Positions 34,568-49,935 of a DNA stretch of 64,000 bases are shown here, piece after piece. The stretch is from Stromatinia cepivora. Its lineage: Eukaryota > Ascomycota > Leotiomycetes > Helotiales > Sclerotiniaceae. The position numbers and the translations under genes are program-made. How positions within the stretch are numbered: the first letter of the stretch is position 1; every line of letters begins with the position of its first letter. Below the pieces are notes generated by a model. It was not told where the DNA came from, searched no databases, and saw only the letters and a program-made list of their open reading frames with translations. The DNA is taken from contig RCTD01000021.1 of the NCBI GenBank assembly GCA_014898415.1, forward strand, positions 434,001-498,000, read 5' to 3'.

Positions 34568-37455
34568 ACACCTTTAGTTCTTCATACTTCAATTTTTCTC
34601 ACCCGCCTTTGCTTTCCTTCTTGACTACCAATGCATGGTTTAAACCATGTGTCATTGAAGTGTTATTTGAAACAGCTTGCGTCAACAATATGAAGTCAAT
34701 TCTTTCTTGTACGAAATAGGAATTCGAAAGTTGAGGTGTTTATGCCTAAAGATGATTTTACTCCCAATTTCATTATTCTTGTCTCTGCAGATATCTCCTG
34801 TTTTGATCGCTAGCAATGGCGTAATTCTATGATTCTATGATTACAAGGAAGGGCCTAAAAGGAGAGGTGTCAAAGTTCATAATGATGATCGGAGATATCA
34901 TTTTCCATTCTAGGTATCTTCTCTTAATAGCTATCTGAATCGAGTGTTGTGTTTCACGAACAATACATGAATAAATATCGTTTCCGTGTATCCTCCAACA
35001 TTTCAAAGAGCTTGTTTCATTTCTTCTCCTCTAAGAGTCCAGCAGACCCACTTACCCCTCCACAATTCAGCCTCACACCCCTCATCTCACCTCATCACCC
35101 TGCGTTCTAAGCGAAAAAAGGATTTATCATGCATGAGTCCCTTGTATCTTCTAACCGTTATCTCACGATTACCCACCACACTTTTACCTCTTCTGAACTA
35201 CAAGTTTCTCAATTCACCATGCATCTATCCATCTTTTTCTTCCAGACACTCATACGCAGTGTTTGCATTAGTATATTCTGTATTCAATACTACAGCTGTA
35301 CAGTGTAATCATTGAAATTTCCCTAAATATCTTCTAAACAATATTGAATTTCATACCACTGAAAGTATTAAATCTTGGGGAAATATCGAATACCCCAGGA
35401 ATATCCAGAATGCCTACTGGAACTCTCCAAATTCCTGAAATGTGATGCATTCCAAAATCAATTCCAGACCCAAAGTGGTTCTGCAATGGGCATTATAGCT
35501 CAAGTTCTTTTGCGGTTATATTTCTCATGATGTTCAATAGGTATTGTAGAATAGTGTGGAATGTATATAGCCCCCTAGCTGCATTTAATTTTATAAGAGT
35601 GGTAATAAGTCATAAGGGCCTCGGTGTCTGTCGTTGTGTTATTAGGATACTAATGCAACCACTACTCATACGTTATCATCCCTCTCGTAAAACTTCCCAC
35701 CAGTCTCCTTACTTTTCGCTTTGAGGTTTTTGAAATATCACTTCTTATTCATTCACTGTATGATTACTTCAATACCTCACCTCACCTTAGCTTTCATCTC
35801 ATCTCTTCGCTCCTCCTTCTCCCTTCCAAAAGCTAGTAAACCCAAACCCAAACTCTCTCCTAAGAACGTAAATTCTCAGCTTAGTATATATCAATGAACT
35901 TATCACAGGCAAAACTAATCATCAACTCAACTCATGTTCCCTTCCACCCCGGCCATCTCGGCCACTCCCTAATTTCCTTCAATTCATTTTTAGAAATAAA
36001 TATTATCTATTTCTCATTCTAAATAGGAAATCTTTATACATATATATATCCCATACATCCCCCTTATCTCACTATTCCCTCACTTCCTCATATTCTTATC
36101 ACTTATACCGTATAACATATAACATATAATCTAACTCAACATAACAAAAACCCTCTCTTTCCCATTCTCATACAAAATATCTCTCAATACTATTATATCC
36201 CCAACCTCAACCTCAATCCCAATCCCAATCCCATTCCCAAATTTACATTTCATCATCTCAACACCACATCACCCTCCCCAACATCCACCATCCCCAAAGC
36301 CCCCATCTCCAATCACCACCCCTCTCTCCCAAAAACCTCATCTCAACATCCTCCCTCTCTCCCTCGCTCCAATAGCTTTCCCATCGCAGAACTTATACCT
36401 ACCTACCACTACCTACCTACATAATTCATCACCACAGCACACTACAGCACACCATACAAACCCATAATTATAAAATCATATCATATTCTTCATCCTCAAA
36501 ATCCAAATTCCAGAAATTCAGATATTTAGATATCCAGTGTACAATATACAATATACAATATACAATATACAATATACAATATACAATATACAATATACAA
36601 TATACAATATACAATATACAATATACAATATACAATATACAATATACAATATACAATATACAATATACAATATACAATATACAATATACAATATACAATA
36701 TACCTCAATATACTCAAGAATTTCAAGAGTGTAAAAGAGAGGAAATTATATCACGAGAGCTAGAGCATACTAGATAGCTATTTTATTTATTTCTTTCTTT
36801 CTTTCTTTCTTAATCGTGATAATAGATTGTATTAGGAATCAGTATTATTTCGTATTTAGGGTTTGTTTTATAATATAATCTATTTTATAATATAATATTT
36901 TTATCGTTTTTATAGCCAGGTAACAAGAATAGCGGTTGATTGTATGATTGCATGATTTACGATTTACGAAGCTTCAACCTCATTATACTCGAATCCCATT
37001 GCAGGATGTAAAGAGGAAATTGATATATTCGGTATACAATAGTGATCCCATTACTATCCAAGTTGAGTGTAGATCAGCCACGGAGAGAGTTCGGCAGGAA
37101 ACTACACAGCTCGCCTTGTCTCATTCATACACCCACCAGTGACCGAATGCCGAAAATTAAATAAACAAACTTTTCATTACTTTTCTTCCTATTCCAGGAA
37201 GTCTTCTGTTCTACTGTATTCCAAAAGTAAAACAAGCCATTGTAATATGGCTATCAGTTGATGAACTCCAAACCCATTGAACATGCGCGCATGTTTTATT
37301 TCTTCCACAGTATCCACGCCATGTCCATGTATACCGTATTCCCAATTTACCACCACACCATACCCTAGCATCAAAAATTAGCAAAAGAATCAAACAGAAT
37401 CCAACACCCCGATTTTCCTATCTACTCTCTCTATACTCCATCCTATCCATCTACT
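34568..37455. other. Intergenic with G-poor stretch and 7-bp minisatellite
   Basis: No gene recognised. About 34990-36470 is C/T/A-rich and G-poor on the plus strand. A 7-bp minisatellite lies at 36541-36703, flanked by a CTTT run near 36794-36811. Small ORFs inside have no domain. Confidence 0.5.
36541..36703. repeat. 7-bp minisatellite ACAATAT, about 23 copies
   Basis: Near-perfect head-to-tail ACAATAT copies. The 7-bp period carries no stop in any of three frames per strand read tested, so spurious ORFs of 65-76 codons appear on both strands. Confidence 0.97.
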
Positions 37456-39167
37456 CTAAATGCCATTGCTAGCACAAGTAAACGCGCCACCAAAACTTCC
37501 ATTATTATAACCATCCACAATACTCTGAACACTTGTATAAGTGCCCGCACTCAAAAACAACAAGCCGATCAAAATAATCAACACATTGAAACTCAATCCC
37601 ACCTTACTCGTCTTTCCCATCCATCCTTCTCCGTAATCTACACGTCTCATCCTAATATATGCTACACCCCAGAAAATGAATCCAAAAAAGGAATCGAAGA
37701 GTGAGGACATCAAAGAGAGGAGATCGGAGAAGAAAGGAATTACTTCGGCAATGATGAACGCACCGATCCAGGTTACAGCCAAGATCAAAATCCAAACAGA
37801 CCAACCGGTGACGGTATGATCAGTAAGATGACGTTTGTTATTGTGGAAGACGCGGAGGAGGATAAAGCGGCCGGAGACGGAAGCATAGAGAACGCCGAGG
37901 AAAATGAGAGTTGGGACCATGAAGGAGAAAGAAATATCAACGTAGAGTTTCTTTCCTAGAGATCCAAAGGCTGGAGCTGTCATGTATTGATTTCCGGTAA
38001 ATGCGTAAATAATTGCACCAACTAAACTGAAAACAATGACTTCGGCGATGGTAACAGCCCAAAGAGCTTTAGGGAAATCGGCAGGATTTTTCATCTCGGA
38101 CATGAAAGAAGGGATGGTGATTTGACCGATAAATGTGTAGGAGATATTGAGGAAGGCGTTGAAACCGTTTACGAATGTTACACCTTTGACTGGTATCGCG
38201 GTAACAATTGGGGCGCCTCCGAAAAGACCTGTGGCTGGGATGATGGAGGTAGGGTCTGGATTGTAACCGAGAGGGTGACCTTCAATTCCTGCGAAGATAG
38301 TGGCGAGCATAACGGAGATGAAGGTGAAGACTGCGGACATGGTGGCTAACCAGGATAGAGCACTGAAAGTTCTTGGGACAGAACAAACCCAGCAAATGAC
38401 AGCGGCAACAACTGCAAACACTACTGTACATTGACTGTGATTGGTGACAGTATTCAAGTATTTTGCAGTAGTCAAAACGTGAAGACCCTGATTTGATCAG
38501 TAGTTGTAAAAGAAGGAATGTGATGATTCATACCTGAATAAAGGTGTTGTTCAAAAGAAACATGACAGCAGTAGCATGCCATGCCCATCTTCCACCAAAG
38601 AGCATTTGTCCAACATCACAAACGTCTCTAAGTTCCGGATGACGCAAACAGAATTCCCATAAAACGAGAGATGTATATAGGACCAAGAATGCAACTACGG
38701 CAGTTAAAATGAGACCTGGTACGAGTCCCAAAACCGAGTAAGACCATGGAAATGACATAATTGCCAAACAGATATATTCTGAAAATAGAAGAGCAGCAGT
38801 CTATTTATTATGCGTTAGCATTCATACAAAGAATAAGAATATTATGTATGACCTTTTGCCAACTGCAACTACGATATTTGATCGCAGAACCCTCCTCGGC
38901 TTGAATCTGCTTGTTCAAAAGTTCATTTCCACTGTCACTGCTGATACTTGATGCGTCGGCATCCATACGAAGATGTGGCAAAACGGGACCAATTCTTGGA
39001 CCAATTTTCACGGGACCAAATCCCCATGTACTGAGCCAACTGAGTTTCTTGTATTCGGATCTAGGAGCTTGGTCTTCGCTGCTATCTTCTTGTCTAGGTT
39101 TGTCGTTGACATCATTTTTTGAGTTGTTTTCTGAAGACATGATGGGGAATTCTCGATTTATCGCCAT
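37456..39167 (-). CDS. Neutral amino acid transporter, AAAP family (MTR-like)
   Basis: Three exons, 39167-38853, 38800-38534 and 38487-37456, join in frame to 537 aa. The first ~100 residues are a hydrophilic cytosolic tail. The core then follows the Aa_trans (PF01490) pattern: SEYICLAIMSFPWSYSVLGL around helix 1, LRHPELRDVCDVGQMLFGG before helix 3, SYTFIGQITIPSFMSEMKNP in the middle, and a Gly/Trp-rich end. Eleven hydrophobic segments can be counted. The closest described relative by character is MTR, the neutral amino acid permease of Neurospora; substrate is inferred. Intron 1 has a weak GTCATA donor but a perfect CTAAC branch and TAG acceptor. An alternative start is the ATG at 39140. Confidence 0.9.
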
Positions 39168-42100
39168 TTTCGCGATGGAAAACTATGTAATTAGGTCAGA
39201 ATCATATCTCTTAAGAATTTATAAATATTCAGCACAAAAGGAGGAACATGGCGCAATAGTTGCACAATTTCGCAAGGAAGTATTGCGCAATGATATGAAA
39301 TGAGAACTTACTGAACTATTGGTAAATAGTGAATTTGTTGAATTGTGATAATGCGCACAATCCACATTAATGGCGGTATTGAATGATTCTGATTGTAGTG
39401 ATCAGATAGAAGTGCGCAACATGGACTTGTTTCTCGTATACAGACTATTGAGTATTGAAGTTCAATTTGTTCGTTGTGTAAGTGAAGAAGTACAGAATTC
39501 CTCCTGTATTATAAAAGAAAAGAAAAAAAGAAAAAAAGTATTGCCCTTATTCTACATCAGTGTGTGAGAAACTAAGAGGAACCGTTTATTATAGCTTGAG
39601 AGTAGGGAGGAAATATTGTACTTAGATAACTTATCGAGCTACTAGGTCCATCCCCCCCGCCTGGGGCCCTACTTTAGCGTGCAGCAAAAGATTGAGTTCA
39701 GGGTTTATTAGAATCTTGGAATGGGATAAGGGGGGATTGGATGAAGAGAGGAGTGGATATCTGACTTGCATATTCGAGTACTCCATACTAATCCTTCCAT
39801 TATTCCCCGTTTTTAGTATTAGTTCAGATCCCGTACGAGTGGTTTTCTATCCTGTATCTTCCAAATTGAACTCCATCTTTTCCATCTCACTGACTATTGC
39901 GAGTCATTAGAATCATATTCAGACCTCGTTCGTTTGATATGCTTTTTACGGTGATATGTTCAACAGCCTTTTTTGTGGAGGAGTTCATATGCACGGTGCA
40001 TTGCGATTGCGGTACGATATCAGATGCCCCCGCCAGATGGTTTTCTTAGGCATATCTTTCCCGGTGAAAACAAGAGATATTTCCAAGAATCCTCCTTCAT
40101 GTAAAAGAACAGCGTTTTTTCAATCACAATTCAACTTGCTATCCCTAAATCCTCCTCACGATCCTAGAACGGGCGGGAACAATATTTAGAAAATCCCGTC
40201 TTTCGAGTGGGTATAAAATCCTGGTTGGTCGAGGACTTCTAAGAGGAGAGGATGATCTACTCTGAATGACGAAATAGCCACAATTAATCTCGACATCATA
40301 ATCACGTGACTCAATGTACTTTTCCCATTTAAGCTTAGCACCGTCGGTGGTTCCGAACACCCTTGCGAGATTTTGTTTGCCTTCACTTCATTCGTTCTTC
40401 ACTAACTATGGACTGGATCTTCCATATACATGGTTATTGGGAGAAGTAAGTCACCACTTTCAGATTGGGGGCGACTCGGCCGACGGGCGATTGAAAATCT
40501 CTGCCTAGCGCATCGACGGGCGTCCAGGCGGTTTTCACGGCACATCACAGCTTGGTTTGCCACATCTATGGCAGTGCAGTATATTGGGTTTCCAATAGTC
40601 ATACTGTCGATCGCAAATGCGCTTTCGCTCTCCCCTTTGACATTTCCTATATCACTTGATATCATCAAGTTACTCAAATGTTCCACCATAAGCCAGTGCT
40701 TTCAAGAAATCTATTTGCAACGCTCAAGCTTTCTATGCTTCATGACATCCTGAAAATTCTGCTCAGTCGGGAGGAGCCGCTGGGTGTTCACTTGAACCAC
40801 TATTTTTGGTATCCAGAAGTTTGCTATTGTGTCCATGATCAAAGGTTTAGAAAATTACCTGCTCTCGTTTTATATGTTCGACCTCTTTGCGGAGAATGTA
40901 GAATGATTCGACATACCTCAAGTGAGGCTATGATTGTGAGGTTGGTGGCGTAATATGTCTTAGAAAGCATTGATAATTCGCGACAGAAATACCTTTGCAG
41001 CTTGAGTATTTATTGCAATACTTCCTCGACTATTTGTTGAAATCCGTATTCAATAATCATAGTCGTCCTTTACCGGTTGTCGCTGTTTTGAGTGTTCCCT
41101 GCTTTCATGTATTGAATGATAACCAGACGATCTCATGTTTACTATTGGGCTTCAGGATGGCAACATCATTATTTGACAATGTCGACGCATCCTCGCTTAC
41201 CAATATATCTTCAAATACTACCACTTCCCTCGTCAAATGGTGGTATTGACAAAGCGACAATCTGGCTTAACGGTCAGACACAACAACTCGAGGTGCGAGT
41301 GGTATCTTTGTGGGGAGCATTCGATCCCTTCGAAGTCAGGGATACCACTAATAAGGTCAACAGAGATTAGCGCGCCCTGTTGGCGCGTGAACTCTTTTGC
41401 TATTTTATATCTTGGGTGTATTTTTTTCCTTCGATAGTGGGGTTTTCTGCGTAGGTAATGAGACGGTGAAAGTGCTTGTTTGTTTGGATGGGGAATATTC
41501 ACCTCCTCGCCAAAAACAGAAAATACACTTAAATATAAAATCGAGGGCGGTGCGCTGGTCGACCGCCTTTAAGCTTGATCAAAGTCGAATAACAACAATG
41601 GATTGTCATATGAGTGGCAAAAAATTTGGCACAATCGCATTCTACATTCAGAGATTGAGATATAGAGGGGGGTGAGCTTTAGCCCTGTTCACATGCACAT
41701 TCTTCATAAGCGGCGTTTGGACGTTAGCGCATAATAATGATGGCAATATTTACTACGCGACAATGCGATGTTCATTTAAATAACAACGCACTTGCGTAAT
41801 TTTCCGAGACCATTGCTTCCAGCGAATGATCGAACTGATTTGACCTTTTGTATATATGGATACCTTCACAATGGCACTCGGGTTTTGACTGCACGGAATT
41901 GACCTCAGTTCCTCATGCCAAACATTGATCGCACAATAATGCAAGATGGTGCTGGTGCTGGGTTGTTCTAAATCTAGTCCTACGAGGTGAGGAATCATCT
42001 GGATGGTGCTGGATGGTAAAACTGCTTTTAATAGCTCGCGAGACGCCAGTGTACATAAATGGCTTACGGTAGGATATGTTAATATTTTATGTTCTTATAA

Positions 42101-43616
42101 ATTATTATATATATGTGCCGTTACTCCCCTTTTTTCCCGTAGCACCTTGTTCTTGCTGTCTATATTATTCACTATCAAGTCGATTACCACCTTCCATTGC
42201 TTTAATCCGTCAATATTTTCTCAACACAGCAGTTGTATACATGGACAACCGCTGTGTTTGGCTATCAAGAAGATACCTCGTAATGGGTATTGTGATGCTT
42301 ATTAGCTTACTCGTTCTCTCTCTACTGCATATTTCCAAGCTTTTTATATTGCTTTGTGGAAGCATCTCCGTTTAGCATATACAGTGGAGCTTAATGCATT
42401 CCTGATTATCTGCGGGAGTCTCAATAGTATCGTACTGTGTATATAAACACTTCGAATTTAGAAATCGTGATGTGCAAACATCGTTGCGACGCAATCCTAA
42501 AGAAAATATGGGGAAGAGGGTATTGTAGTAATGGAAATTTGGAAATATATTCTTTCCTTCTTTCTTTTCTATAAAGCAAATCTAGACTAGAAGGGATTTG
42601 AATCTACAAACTCGAAAGGTTATACTCGAATTCAGGTTTTAATTATTAATTAATGATATATTTTCATCATTAATGTGAACCTTTTTTATTATTCTGCTTT
42701 TCGTTATTATTATTTTCTCCCAATTTATACTATTGATTCCCCACTATTCCTTTTCGCAATTTTTCGGGACTTCTGGGACGAAATAATGTAAATGCATAGT
42801 TTCTACGTCTAAAATAAACTCCTTATAAAGATTTCACTCTATGTTACTTGGTGAGGCTATGGTGTGCGAGGTTTAGAAATTGTACTTGTACAGGTTAGGT
42901 TTTCATCTTTTTATTGTGCAAGATTTTTGGATTGGAGCTAGCTAGCTATGGAATGGTTATTTGAAGACTAGAGTGTGGATAATAAGATGAAATGGGGGGG
43001 GGGGGGCGATATAAAATGTATATAGTAGAACTTTGTCTGAACACCCAAATTCTAGAACATCCATCTAACTCATCGATCTATTGATCCATTTTCTTTTTGG
43101 TATATAAACCCTCAATTATCTTACCAAAAACTACAAAATCAGGTTGAATTTGCCATATTTGGATGGAGGTGCCGAACTATCAAACGTATCAAACGGGGCA
43201 TACCACCAAGCGAATTTTCGTAAGTGCGACTTCCTTGAAGTTGATGATCGCTATCAGATTAATTTTGCTATTCGGTGTTGTTGCCGTTAGGCGTCACTTC
43301 CCTGTCACTATTGATCCTTCTTTTTGTCGTCTTATTATTCTTTAAAGTGTACTGCTATCAACTCTCTCGAAATTACTAGCTAATTCATCACTACCTTTAT
43401 ATTTCATTCCCATCCAAATCTACCCCGCTTTCTGCTCATTCCTACATTACCTTTTACATATTGACCCTCTCTCCTTCAAACACGATATCTTCACAAATCC
43501 CTCACCTGTTGTGTTTCGATCGCTTGATAAATCAATGTTTTTGCTGCTGGAATTGAGTTAGATGGGAGTTTTTTATATTTCGTGCGTGCGTTTGGAAAAG
43601 AAATATATGTGTTGAG

Positions 43617-43670
43617 TTGGGATTGGGATTGGGATTGGGATTGGGATTGGGATTGGGATTGGGATTGGGA
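43617..43670. repeat. Hexamer array TTGGGA x9
   Basis: Nine perfect copies of TTGGGA. It resembles but does not match the fungal telomere unit TTAGGG (the A is displaced). The complementary CCCAATCC form also occurs in a short CAATCC-type run near 36210-36240. Confidence 0.95.
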
Positions 43671-45359
43671 TTGCTTTCGAGATTTTATGAGGCGGGAGGT
43701 GAGAATTATTTTTGCTATCTATTTATATTGATGGCCTTGATTGGTGTATAAACACACATAGGTTTACTTTGTTGACAGTTTGGAGATTTAAGATTGGTTT
43801 CTTGAGCTGTTGAATTTTTGCTCATTGCTAATTATCTTTTTTACTGTTGCTACGTTTTGTCTGTCATTTTATACGTGCATCATCGTCAGCAATGTTCCCG
43901 TTTGAGCTTGATTCATCACTTGTTTGATCTATATCCTTGTAGTGGTTCTTTCTCAGAGTATGACTATTATATTCTTCCGGCACGCTCTCCACTGCTTTTT
44001 TTTCCAACTCCGCGTTAATGTAAATGTACGATGTTCGAGACTTGAAAATAATGAAGTAGGAGGTTCTATGTCTTATTCTTGGAAAAATCATGGGGAGGGT
44101 ATAGTGGGTTGTGAGTTGGAATGTATGGATTAAAATGGGAAAATAAATGTAGTTGTAAGTAATACAAATCATCCTACTGAATGCTAAATTCTCGATTCCG
44201 GATCCCGTATCCGTCCCATTTTCTCTTATGTGATATATAAATCCACTAAAATCTATCTCTCACCTCATCATCAAACCAATATAAAGATTGAGCTAGAAGA
44301 AAAAAATGAGAAGTAGTTAGAAGCACCTCAATTTCATGAGGTTCGAGATGGCCTTAGTGCGAGGGGGTTATCCTGGTATATTCGTCGTTTTTGAGCGTAT
44401 AAATCAATTATTAGATGGTTGATATTAGGCCGATTGTTGTCGCTGATGTATTGGCAAAATGACCGAACACTATCGTTTGGTTTTATTGGTATCTCTTAAC
44501 ATATTATCTCTCATAAGCTATCGACTTCGTCTCGGCCCAAGATTTTCCTCTACACTCTCGTTTCTATCCTACCTCCCCATGGTCCTCAAATTCCTGATAC
44601 GAGTCATTTCTTTCGTTCATTCCTACTTTCATCTTAATACTCTTATATCTACTCCCTTTTTATGCACTAATCTCCCTCCTCTCTCGATCTACCCTTCATT
44701 CACATCTTAACCCTGCCCTTGAAGCTAAAACTCACCTCCTTTCTCTAAAAACCTTGCATGACTATAAGTACTAAGCACACATTACTTTCTGAGAGAAGAC
44801 ATGTTGAGAAATGTGTTCAGGATTATGATTTACAGGAAACAAATAGAGGGAATATTTGTAAGATTTCTCGGTTTAAGGGGGTGAGTGAGGGAAAAGAGTT
44901 GAAACATGGATCGAGGGTAAAAATGGGTCTGATCTGCTGCGGTAGTGGTGGCAGGGGCAAAGGAGTGAAGTGATATTGGGCGGAATTGATCACGAGTTAA
45001 ATGGCCCCATGCTAGTTCAATTATTCCATCCATACTCATCAGCACAGTAAGTAAATCTCGCTCTATATATTTATTCACTAGATATCCAAAGCTGGGTAAT
45101 TAGTCGATGAGGGCGGAGCGCGTGGTTTGGCTGTTATATAAGACAGTCAAAGATACGAAATGAAGCAGACAGTGCCATCAATCACTCGAAAAGCTTAGGT
45201 GCCTTGTTTCTGTCTGCCTCCCTGAATATACAGGGGGAGATGTGGATAGATTTGTTTCGAAGCAATACTATTGTTAGGCAGTTTCGTTTAAGGATATGGA
45301 GATTCTCGTCAGATCTTATAAATTCTGAACAAACGGCAGCAAAATCTTAATTATGTGAT

Positions 45360-45567
45360 GAGATGATTCACATCTCGCTTTCACTTCATTTGGTACTACA
45401 ACTGCCTTAGTGAATATAGCCTCTCAGCTCCTGGCTGTTAGATTTTATCCTCCAGTGTTTCTTCCGGTGTATCTTTTAGCTCTATATGGGTTTTCAGGAA
45501 CATTTGCTCTAGCTGATAAAGAAGCGGCTTGGAAATATTATTGGGTGGATACTACATTGATTCTTTG
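45360..45567 (+). other. Isolated coding-like fragment, unassigned
   Basis: About 65 codons are open without a Met, ending in a TGA at 45565-45567. The translation has a hydrophobic stretch (FYPPVFLPVYLLALYGFSG) followed by LADKEAAWKYYW, which reads like the last helix and tail of a membrane protein. No neighbouring exon was found and the family is not recognised; it could be a gene relic or chance. Confidence 0.2.
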
Positions 45568-48500
45568 AATCTACTCACTACATTCAACTCTACGTATCTC
45601 CAGCTTCGAAGTCCCTGAATTTCTATAGAAATTGAAGTAATTGACGTAGGTTTCCTGCTAAACAATAAACACCATGGCCGAAGATTTTGCATGGAGGGAG
45701 AGACGTGCATTGCAGTTCACACCTCAGTATCCAAGAATGCGTTCGGCATCATACGTTATAACTCAGTAATACAATGAATAGAGGGTAGGGCTAGCGATAT
45801 GTTATTACACAAACGTTTTCGGAATATGCTAGGCATGATATATTGGTGATGAAAACTAAATAGGTGAATGATTATTGTTGAAGACTTCGTATCTTTGCCG
45901 TCATTCCGATATTTTGGTATAATCACCGAGTATTCCTACTGATACAAGTTCATTAGGGGCCCATGAAAAGAGTAATCTGTCAGGAGTACTCGCGAGGAGA
46001 CTCCTATTAAAGATACATTAAGATTTGTGCTTTTCAGTGGCAATGGCACTAGCAAATGAGGAATAGCTGTAGCGACTTTGGGTCAAAATGTGAGAATTAG
46101 ATTGGGGAGGTCTGAGGGTTCGGCCAACAGGAAATGGAGAAGGAAGATTTTTGCATGGAATGGTAATGATTAATAATTAGCTGTAATTAAATGATGTTGT
46201 TGATATTGTTAAGAAAATTTCGTCGATGTTGCCAGCTGGATAATCTCCACACACCATCACCTGCCTCGCTCGAGGGCTGAGTCGCTAAGATCGTAAACCC
46301 ATTACGATCTGAATGTGATTGAAGATTTGCACAGTGTTACCAGGTCGCCGACACGATACACACATCCTAACACCATATATTTTCTGTTTATTCATCTTCG
46401 AGATGTCTAAAGAGTGAGAGGAACAAGCTTTTTATGCGTCGCCTGGTAAATACCCCCTAATATTAGAACTTGACCTAACGAAAGTGAACAGTATACTCTA
46501 TTGTAATTGCTCCTTGGATATCTATATAACTCACACGCATCTAGGAAAGCACTTTGCAGTTATGAACATTGAAGGTGCTGGTGAAGTTCTGTGATGGGTA
46601 CAAACTATTCTGTAATGTCCCAGAAGCCGCCGTTTTTAGATCAAAGGATGTTAGAGAAAGTTGTTGAGATGTAGGATCTTATTTACTGCTATCAAATCTG
46701 GTGATGGGCATCAAAACAGGAATGAAAAGGCACATGGCTGAAGAGGAAACATCTTGCTGTAGATTTTATACTTGCTATCGTTTCATTGTTCTTCATCCCA
46801 CGGAGTAACTCTCATCAAAATAAGATAAGAAAAGTTATGAATGCTCCGGATTTCTCTCCTCGGAACCCAAATCAAGTACTTCATCCGTATTATAGACTTG
46901 TAAGAATAGAACATTTATCAATTTCATTGCCCAGATTGTACTTTTTTTGGTGCCAATAATGATGGACATGGGATAGCCTTTTATACTACTCCCGAATATC
47001 ATATTCGTATCACCTTCTTATTGAGTGGAATTAGTGGATATCATTTGCATATACTTCAATTGCCCACTCACAGCTGAGCATCCACACCACCCTACCGTAT
47101 GCTAGTAGCAGAACTTCTCGACCACGGTGTATAAATCGTTAACATACATTACTGAACTCTCTAAATAAGCATTGAATTATTCAGAAATATCTGAAGAAGA
47201 CTGATTTACAGGAAATTAACCTGAAGGTAGAATACTTTTGTGAACTTTGTTCTAGGGGCTGAAGCGGTCTAGCTTTGGGTTTGGGCATTTATTTAAGCAA
47301 TAGCGGTGATAATAATGATTGTGGAAATGCCGGTGGATATAGTCAAGCTACGACAGTGAAAGAGAATAATAAGAAGATAGGATAACAACGACAATCGAAG
47401 AGAATTCTTGACCACTGCTAACAATGGGATACTGACTAAAAGTACAACTGTGGTAAACGACTCCAGTCTTTCTGATCAAGTTATAGACTCGAAGTTGTGA
47501 GATCACAAACTTGCCGTACTTGGTGGATCTGACCCACTGCATGATTCGGTGCAAAAATTGCCTGCCAAATCCTCGTGTTTTCATAACATTATACGTCGTG
47601 CCTTTCCTTCTCAGGCGACCGCAGAGTACGCAATGAGCTACATGAAATGATCCATAGTAACTTGACCGACTGCATGTTGTCTGGAAAATATTCAGTATAT
47701 AAGCTCAAATTTAAACTTCTGCGCTCCGGCATTTGAGCAAGGTTGTATACGCAACGGGAAACTATGACTATAATGATCTTGGAAGATAGTATTATAATAT
47801 GTAGTTATGACAATGAACAGAATTCGTGGTAGTGGTGATCGGTATGAAGTAATGATGATAGAAAATACAAAGCAGGATGATAGATAATGATATTAAACTA
47901 GGAAAGAAATGAGCCAGATCTCATCATCAGACTAGACGTAAGATGGTATCTTCCGCGACCTCTCAACCAATCCATAATACTTCTTTTGGAACTGTTTTGT
48001 AGAACTTGAAGATGAAGGAGAGAACAGAAGGACGCTCTTCTTATAACCTTCTAGCGAAGAAACAGGGGCAGACAGTGCGCTTGAAGAAAGCAGTGGCACC
48101 TGATGCTATTGGTGCACTTTTTGTTCCTCATGCTACTGGAACATTCGTCAGTCTCCGCCTTAAGAAAAGACTTTCTATCCTATATAATTCTCAAAACTTT
48201 CCCCAAACAGGTTTCTAGCATACGCACTAACACACACAGCACAGCTGACACATGGGGATAAAGTACTGATCGGAGGGCCCAATAAACTCGAGTCCATCTT
48301 TAAGGAATTATGATCATGTTATATAGGTATGCTCATCATTTACTCCATTTAAAAACACCCAAAAGACGAATTAAGATAATGACAATGGATAAAATGATAA
48401 TGGCAAGAGAAGCTTACACAAATGAAAAACCTGGGAGATTGACGATGAAATTAGATGAAATTGATTCTTGCACTCGCATATACAGCAACATGATGACTTT

Positions 48501-49935
48501 ATGAATATTTCTCTATAAGCATATCAAGATCTCGGAAACTTGTATCATTTGTACCAATCACTGAATCCGGATTTATTTTTATAATGAAGAGCCAGTAGAA
48601 GGAACGAAACGAACTCCGCTTCGGATCCGACTCTATGCTAAGATGAGTTCACTAAAGAGGTCGCAAATGTAAATTGCAGGCCGGAACTAGCCATTCTTCC
48701 GTAACTGTTGGACTGATCCACTTCATTCGTTACCTCACATCGGGTCCTAGCAATGTAAACCATACTCTCTCGCACCAAGACTTTTAGACTTGAGACTCTT
48801 TATATAAACCTGCCCACGTCTCACCAAGAAACACCATGCAATATCTTAGTCTACTTCATCAATGATTTTGGGTTGGCTTTTTGGTTGCCAGCAGTTTATT
48901 TCAGTTGGAGAATTAAAGGTAGGCGAGAATATGATATGGTAACGGAAGTCTCATCCAGTAGTTGAGAATGCGCAGGAGCGGTGTGTAGATATATGAAAAG
49001 ACAATGAAAGTCAAGGATAATTAACAGCAAAAATACGCATCGAATAATAGTGACAAATTCTCTACAACCCATGCCTTTTTACCCAAGACTTCTTACCAAA
49101 TAAGAGAGAAACTACTTGTATATTACCACCCAAATCCAACCCTGTCCTGTCTGCACGCATGGCCATCGCTCACGTAAATCAGAAGACTGAATTTACTGCA
49201 GAACCACAATAGGAACATGCGTTTTGTAGGCACGGGAAGTGTCTTGGTGCAGGCAGGTGATTGAAGTGAAGTGAAGTGAATTGAGATGACGTATTCCCCT
49301 CTCACCCAGTTGCCCCTCCTTTTTTCAATCATTCGCCTTTCCATCCACTATACACTAAGCCCAGTTAAACAAACAGAAACTGAATATAAAACCCCAGAGC
49401 CTCACTCCCAAAATTTTCATACACTATTATCGAAGGTATCGGAAACAAATAAATGGCTGAACGAGTCCAAGACTCCTCACAAATCTCCAAGAATACAATC
49501 TCAGTTTTACTACTAATTCTAGAGAGTATAGTGCTGTACTCGATTAAACTTGTAAACTCATAAAGAATAAAAGCATTGAAATTTTTGTGACAATAGAATT
49601 CTTAACAGAAGCGATATTCAGGAATTCAGGTAATGGAAGTAGTTAAGAAGATGATGAACACACTGAGAGCACAAATCGCCGTAAAACGAAACCAAGGGAA
49701 AACCCGGCGAGGCGATTGACCCCTGGATCTGAGCTCTTGAGCAGAAATGTGCATTTTATGCTGTGCAAAGCATAGTAAAATGCTACTCAATACTCAATCT
49801 AAGGGAATTCTAGAGCCTTTCGTTCATATTAGTTTCGATAATTGGAGGAGCCGAATGATGTACAGTATATTGGAGACCTCTGGTGTGAGGGTTTCTATAT
49901 GATTTCATGGCATGATATGATCACGAAGGAGGGGA

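Noticed and set aside
36468..36734. ORFs of 65-76 codons on both strands
   Set aside because: They are the 7-bp ACAATAT minisatellite read in different frames.
43617..43670. Interstitial telomere repeat
   Set aside because: The unit is TTGGGA, not TTAGGG.
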